Of a stretch of 64,000 bases of DNA, positions 48,537 through 64,000 are shown piece by piece. The stretch is from Babylonia areolata (lineage: Eukaryota; Mollusca; Gastropoda; Neogastropoda; Buccinidae): contig NC_134883.1 in NCBI RefSeq assembly GCF_041734735.1, positions 25,854,118 to 25,918,117 on the forward strand, given 5' to 3'. A program made the position numbers and the translations under genes. Each line of letters opens with the position of its first letter. Position 1 is the first letter of the stretch. The notes beneath the pieces are model-generated. The model had not been told where the DNA came from. It worked only from the letters and a program-made list of their open reading frames with translations, and did no database searches.

Positions 48537-48735
48537 AGCTCAGTGGTTAAAACGTTTACCAGAAAAGGTGACTCAGTCCTGAAGTGGCGACCATCCTGGA
48601 GGCGCGGGTTCGAATCTGCTGATGACCAGGATAAGAAAAGGCGACAATACAAGGGCATCCAGGAGTCATGACCTGGGTGCGGCCCGGCCCGCTTAGAGTG
48701 TAAGGAGTTAAGGGCCGTAACACTTGACTGAGGGG
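48528..48735 (+). mobile_element. SINE-C, tRNA-derived, inserted at the end of a LINE relic
   Basis: A box TAGCTCAGTGGTTAAAACG (48536-48554) and B box GGTTCGAATC (48607-48616) with good spacing, then a body with TGCGGCCCGGCCCGCTTAG. It abuts the C-terminal piece of the LINE at 45840-48536. Confidence 0.6.
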
Positions 48736-49264
48736 GGTTTCTTCTCTGAAAACATTTTACTGTCCAGCTCTCCATCGAGTTTTTGATCACATGACATCGA
48801 GGGCTTTAAATCCAAAGGAACTAACCTCGCAAATATTCTTCATTTATCTAATTGGATTGATGTCCCTTACACTGCAGGTAATGATTGCAAAATTGGAAGA
48901 ACAAGGATAACACTGTGTACTGCACACAAGCAGCTGTATTATGTGATAGTGTGGATGAATGTCTTCAAAAGTGAGCAGACTGAAAGCTTTTTGTTGGAAT
49001 CTGATGTGGTAAACAGAGGTCATGTGGAGCAAAAATCAGTTTGAAATGTTAACACCTTGACTGCTGTTGATGAATATGCATGTCAGTGAAAGTACTTTCA
49101 ATGACATATTTTTATGGGTGTAAATTGGATAATAAAAAACAACAACAACATACAAACAGATCAAATCAGATTAACGGAACAAAACAAGAAAAGCTTTAAG
49201 GTATGAAAGTGGTTTACAGGTGCAGTTTCTACACTAGAAAAAAAGAGATAACTCTGGTTTATTC

Positions 49265-49500
49265 CAAAGCCAGATGTCCCATTAGGGCAGTGAGTTCATA
49301 TTCAGAGTGTCAAGGGCTTGGCATGGGAAGGCGTGGTCTAATCTTTTCACTTTCGACCTTTCCTGACCAATCTCAGGGACCCATTCACACCTGGGTGGAG
49401 TGAGGAAAATTGGAGTAAAGTGTTTTTCCCAAGGTCCAAACCACCGTGCCAAAACGGAGGCAGGAACTCTGATCAATGTATGGTGAACAATGGATCAGAT
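49265..49500. repeat. Degraded dispersed repeat
   Basis: Contains GGGACCCATTCACACCTGG, GGTGGAGTGAGG and TTTTTCCCAAGGTCC, wording I recall from a repeat widespread in molluscs and fish whose consensus has TTGCCCAAGGACACAAC. Boundaries unclear. Confidence 0.35.
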
Positions 49501-49717
49501 ATTCAACGTCAAACCAGTTCTGCCTCGTCTAAAATTTTCGAAATGGGTGAAGAATTTACACATAGATTAATTAACTAATCACCCCAACAACCAACCGTTT
49601 AACCCTTTCAGTCCCTTGAACAGACACGATTAGGCAAATCAGTGCCAGTAAGTTGATGTGCACACGTATATGTCATGACAGCTCTCTCTCTCTGTATATG
49701 TGTGTGGGCGCATGCGT

Positions 49718-49722
<5 letters not shown>

Positions 49723-49772
<50 letters not shown>

Positions 49773-49802
49773 CGCATGCGCGTGTGTGTCGAAGAAGCTG
49801 CA

Positions 49803-49836
<34 letters not shown>

Positions 49837-50012
49837 TGGGAGCTGCAATATGTTGGAATGTGTGTGCGTGAGGGGAGTGGGGGGCAAGGGGGGGGGGGTG
49901 AATATGTATGTGTATTGGGGGTGGAGGTATATGCGTATGTGTTGTGGGTATTGTGGGAGCTGTGGAAGATAGGAACATGCCTGTGTAATGTGGGAGATGG
50001 GGAATGTAGATT

Positions 50013-50054
<42 letters not shown>
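49723..50054. repeat. Long G tract with flanking TG microsatellites
   Basis: TG repeat, then 41 consecutive G (49732-49772), the Z-DNA-like GCGCATGCGCG, TG repeats at 49804-49834 and at 50019-50052, and a further G-rich stretch at 49871-49898. The true length of such a tract is usually uncertain in assemblies. Confidence 0.8.
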
Positions 50055-50055
<1 letters not shown>

Positions 50056-50189
50056 TGTGCGTGCACGTTAAGTGTGTGTGTGCATGTACGTTCGCATGAC
50101 TGTTTTTTGGGACTTTTGTGCTTTTATATGTAGTGCTAAGCCTGTGTACATTTGTTTCTTTCATATCTATGAGACTGCATGTTTGTTGC

Positions 50190-50319
50190 ATGTGTGTTGG
50201 GTCATGCTGCTGGTCATGCAGGCATCTGCTCAGCAGATGTGGCGTAATGTGTAAGTATGGATTTGTCTGAATGCAGTTTGACGCCTCCTTGAACAGCTGA
50301 ACTGAAATGAAGTGAAACT
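50190..50319 (+). mobile_element. SINE-B tail fragment, just past the lectin stop codon
   Basis: Matches only the last third of SINE-B (GTTGGGTCATGCTGCTGG, GCATCTGCTCAGCAGATG, ACGCCTCCTTGAACAGC). It ends about 120 bp downstream of the lectin stop, so it may be part of the 3'UTR. Confidence 0.65.
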
Positions 50320-50441
50320 GCAGACACGATTTTAGTCGCCACAGCTTTAAGTATGTATGCTGTTCCGTTAATTCAACAATCAACACTCAGTAAGGGCAGA
50401 ATCGACAGCACCCTATTGCAGTGAACTATCACAGGCTAACA

Positions 50442-62060
<11,619 letters not shown>

Positions 62061-62169
62061 CTGTAAGAATGATGCATTAAGATTATATATAGATATTACT
62101 GATTTATTTCCAAAGTCAGAGATTTATGTGCAGAAACTGTATAACAACAGCAAATTCTCTCTCTCCCTC

Positions 62170-62203
<34 letters not shown>

Positions 62204-62523
62204 ACAGACACATGTGAACCTCCCCGTCCCCCTCCCACACACACACATACACGCGCGCACGCGCGCGCGCACACACACACACAGATCTCCCACCCCCACC
62301 CCCCAAACCCGTAACGTGTCAATTGAGGTCCCAATACGTTTATTAGATCTATCATTTATCAATTCATCGTTTTATTCATTTTCATTCGTTTTTCCATTTT
62401 ATTCATTTATTGATTTATTTATCTATTTATTTATTATCTATCTTTCCAGCGATGACTTCCACTCATGTCATCCATTTCTGAACACCCGGTTACAGATTCG
62501 ATCTTTATTCACTCTGTGTGTGT

Positions 62524-62577
<54 letters not shown>

Positions 62578-64000
62578 GGAGAGGCTGAATAGTAACGGAC
62601 AGGATAGGGAGTGTGGGGGTAGGGGGAAGAATTGACCGATTGATCTGGATAATTTCATGATGCCGATCCTCGGTCGGCGACCAAGTTCTAAAGCGTTTTA
62701 CACACACGGAGTTATGTGCACAACACGCTGCCTTCCTGGTTACCAGGAATCGATCGAGAGTTGTCCTTTGGGTGCTAATTCGTTTCCTGTGTTAGTCAGG
62801 CTTTAGTTACACACACACACACACACACACACACACGTACATCAGTGTGGATTTTAGTCTGAAATTTCGGCAGCGACAAATCATCCATCTGTTGCCTTTA
62901 GTTCGTTTACGTGCGTCAAGTGCAGGCTACACACGGGACCGTGCCCTCGAATGATCGTCCCATCCTATAAATGACTAGCGTTTAGAACACTCCTCCAGAA
63001 ATTGGAAAGTTCCAATGAAAACTTCCCGTCACATGCGAAACGTCGAGCCAAGGACTGAAGTTGTCCAAGGCGTCTGATAAAAAAGAATTAATCCAATACG
63101 CGTTCTCAGCAGGCACTAAAACAACCGGTCACAGTACCACAACACAAACTAAATTACAGTCGCCATTATTCTATTATTCATTGTTTATTATTTTTATTCG
63201 GAAGGGATGTAATTTTCATTATCGCGGTCAGCAACACAATCTAAAAAATTAATTGGTTGTTGGCTTCCCTTTACCCTGTTCTCCAGATCATGGGACATAG
63301 ACCTAAATCTGGGAAGTATTCGTCCTTTTGATCGTCCACTGAAAAGTTCAACAGAACGGACGAGTTACATGTCACCCTATGGACTAATGCACTAAATGAG
63401 TGGATGGTTAAATAAATAAACACAAAAACCACAGACTTGACGCGGCCGTCCAGCGGCAGCAACCAGTTCGGAGAATGTTATCGTGCACATAGGCCGTTGG
63501 ATAAAACCAAAACAGAAAAAAACCCAACTGAAGCACTGCACAGCACAAGAGAAAAACGATGACTTGGTCAGCGAAGACTGACGAAATTGAAGATGAAACA
63601 CGGTGAATGAATGACAACACTGATGAGAAGAGGGCAGCAGGAAGACAGCACCAACGCCACATAGCCACCACAGGCTGAAGGGGAAAAGCACAGGAAGTGG
63701 GATGCTGAAAACTGCCAACTGGGAAGTACTACCCTCACGCTGGGAAAAAACAAAACAAACAAACAACAGACGACACACGTCCAGCAGGGCACTCTTACCC
63801 TCTTTGCTGGAGCACAAAGAACATAGAAGCATGGCCACCAGGAGGAAAAGCGATCCTCACATGAAGGTGCCAACCAACTGGGCAAAAAGCCCCGAACCAA
63901 ACAGGCACGACCTTCCTCCAAGAAGGCCGTGGGCGCAAAGCCTCGAAAAGTGTCACTGACAGGACAGACAAACTTTAAACTCTGCTCATCAGTGACACAA
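62061..64000. other. Upstream of the PAN exon; no exon could be fixed
   Basis: TG, CA and TCTC microsatellites (62155-62280, 62513-62575, 62810-62836), then more balanced sequence from 62850. The signal-peptide exon of the lectin gene should lie here or beyond the window, but no candidate has both a start codon and the required phase-2 donor. Confidence 0.4.

Noticed and set aside
63786-63865. Possible signal-peptide exon for the lectin gene on the minus strand (reading LFLLVAMLLCSLCSSKE before a GTAAGA donor)
   Set aside because: A TGA lies just upstream with only an internal ATG left, and the donor leaves phase 1 while the PAN exon needs phase 2; joining them gives a stop.

Overview
The window reads as nuclear DNA of a lophotrochozoan animal, most likely a gastropod mollusc. 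It has long AT-rich introns, thousands of bases of TG/CA and GA microsatellite, many short tRNA-derived SINEs, and decayed copies of several non-LTR retrotransposon (LINE) clades. A PAN-plus-C-type-lectin gene of a kind common in molluscs is also present. There are no prokaryotic features and no CRISPR array. I did not recognise any LTR or other capsid-bearing element.

Three host genes can be supported. (1) TAF3, the TFIID subunit, lies on the minus strand from 24001 to 9067 in nine coding exons whose phases all agree. Summed, they give 4041 nt, or 1346 residues plus stop: histone fold at the N terminus, long charged and proline-rich middle, PHD finger at the C terminus. (2) ARL6 (BBS3), a small GTPase of cilia, lies on the plus strand at 33741-34316 as one uninterrupted 191-codon exon. 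(3) A secreted-type lectin lies on the minus strand (62060 to 50442): a PAN/apple exon followed by two exons that together make a C-type lectin domain. Its first (signal peptide) exon was not found.

Layout. 1-9000: SINEs, a CR1/L2-like LINE 3' half and a GC-richer block of unknown nature, downstream of TAF3. 9067-24001: TAF3, with a piggyBac-like DNA transposon in its 3 kb seventh intron. 24325-26725: a second LINE of the first family, about 340 bp upstream of the TAF3 start. 27880-31830: a GT-rich minisatellite region holding a tandem duplication of about 1 kb, one unit of which carries a 0.9 kb fold-back insertion. 32620-33000: a SINE-like repeat. 33300-34630: ARL6. 34630-45840: mostly non-coding, with SINEs, a TTAA-flanked MITE and small duplications. 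45840-48536: a relic LINE of a family I believe carries a restriction-like endonuclease. 49600-50150: long G and TG tracts. 50442-62060: the lectin gene, whose 10 kb intron has absorbed a LINE with a 2A-like ribosome-skipping motif, an L1/Tx1-like LINE and two small LINE tails. 62061-64000: no supported gene.

The three host genes have no evident functional link: basal transcription, ciliary trafficking and secreted recognition. The main interest is in the architecture of the snail-type TAF3 (two repeated short modules and three AT-hook-like cores not obvious in vertebrate TAF3), the intronless ARL6, the 2A-bearing LINE, and how microsatellites and SINEs sit against the lectin gene's splice sites. 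I did not find a clearly new multi-gene system.
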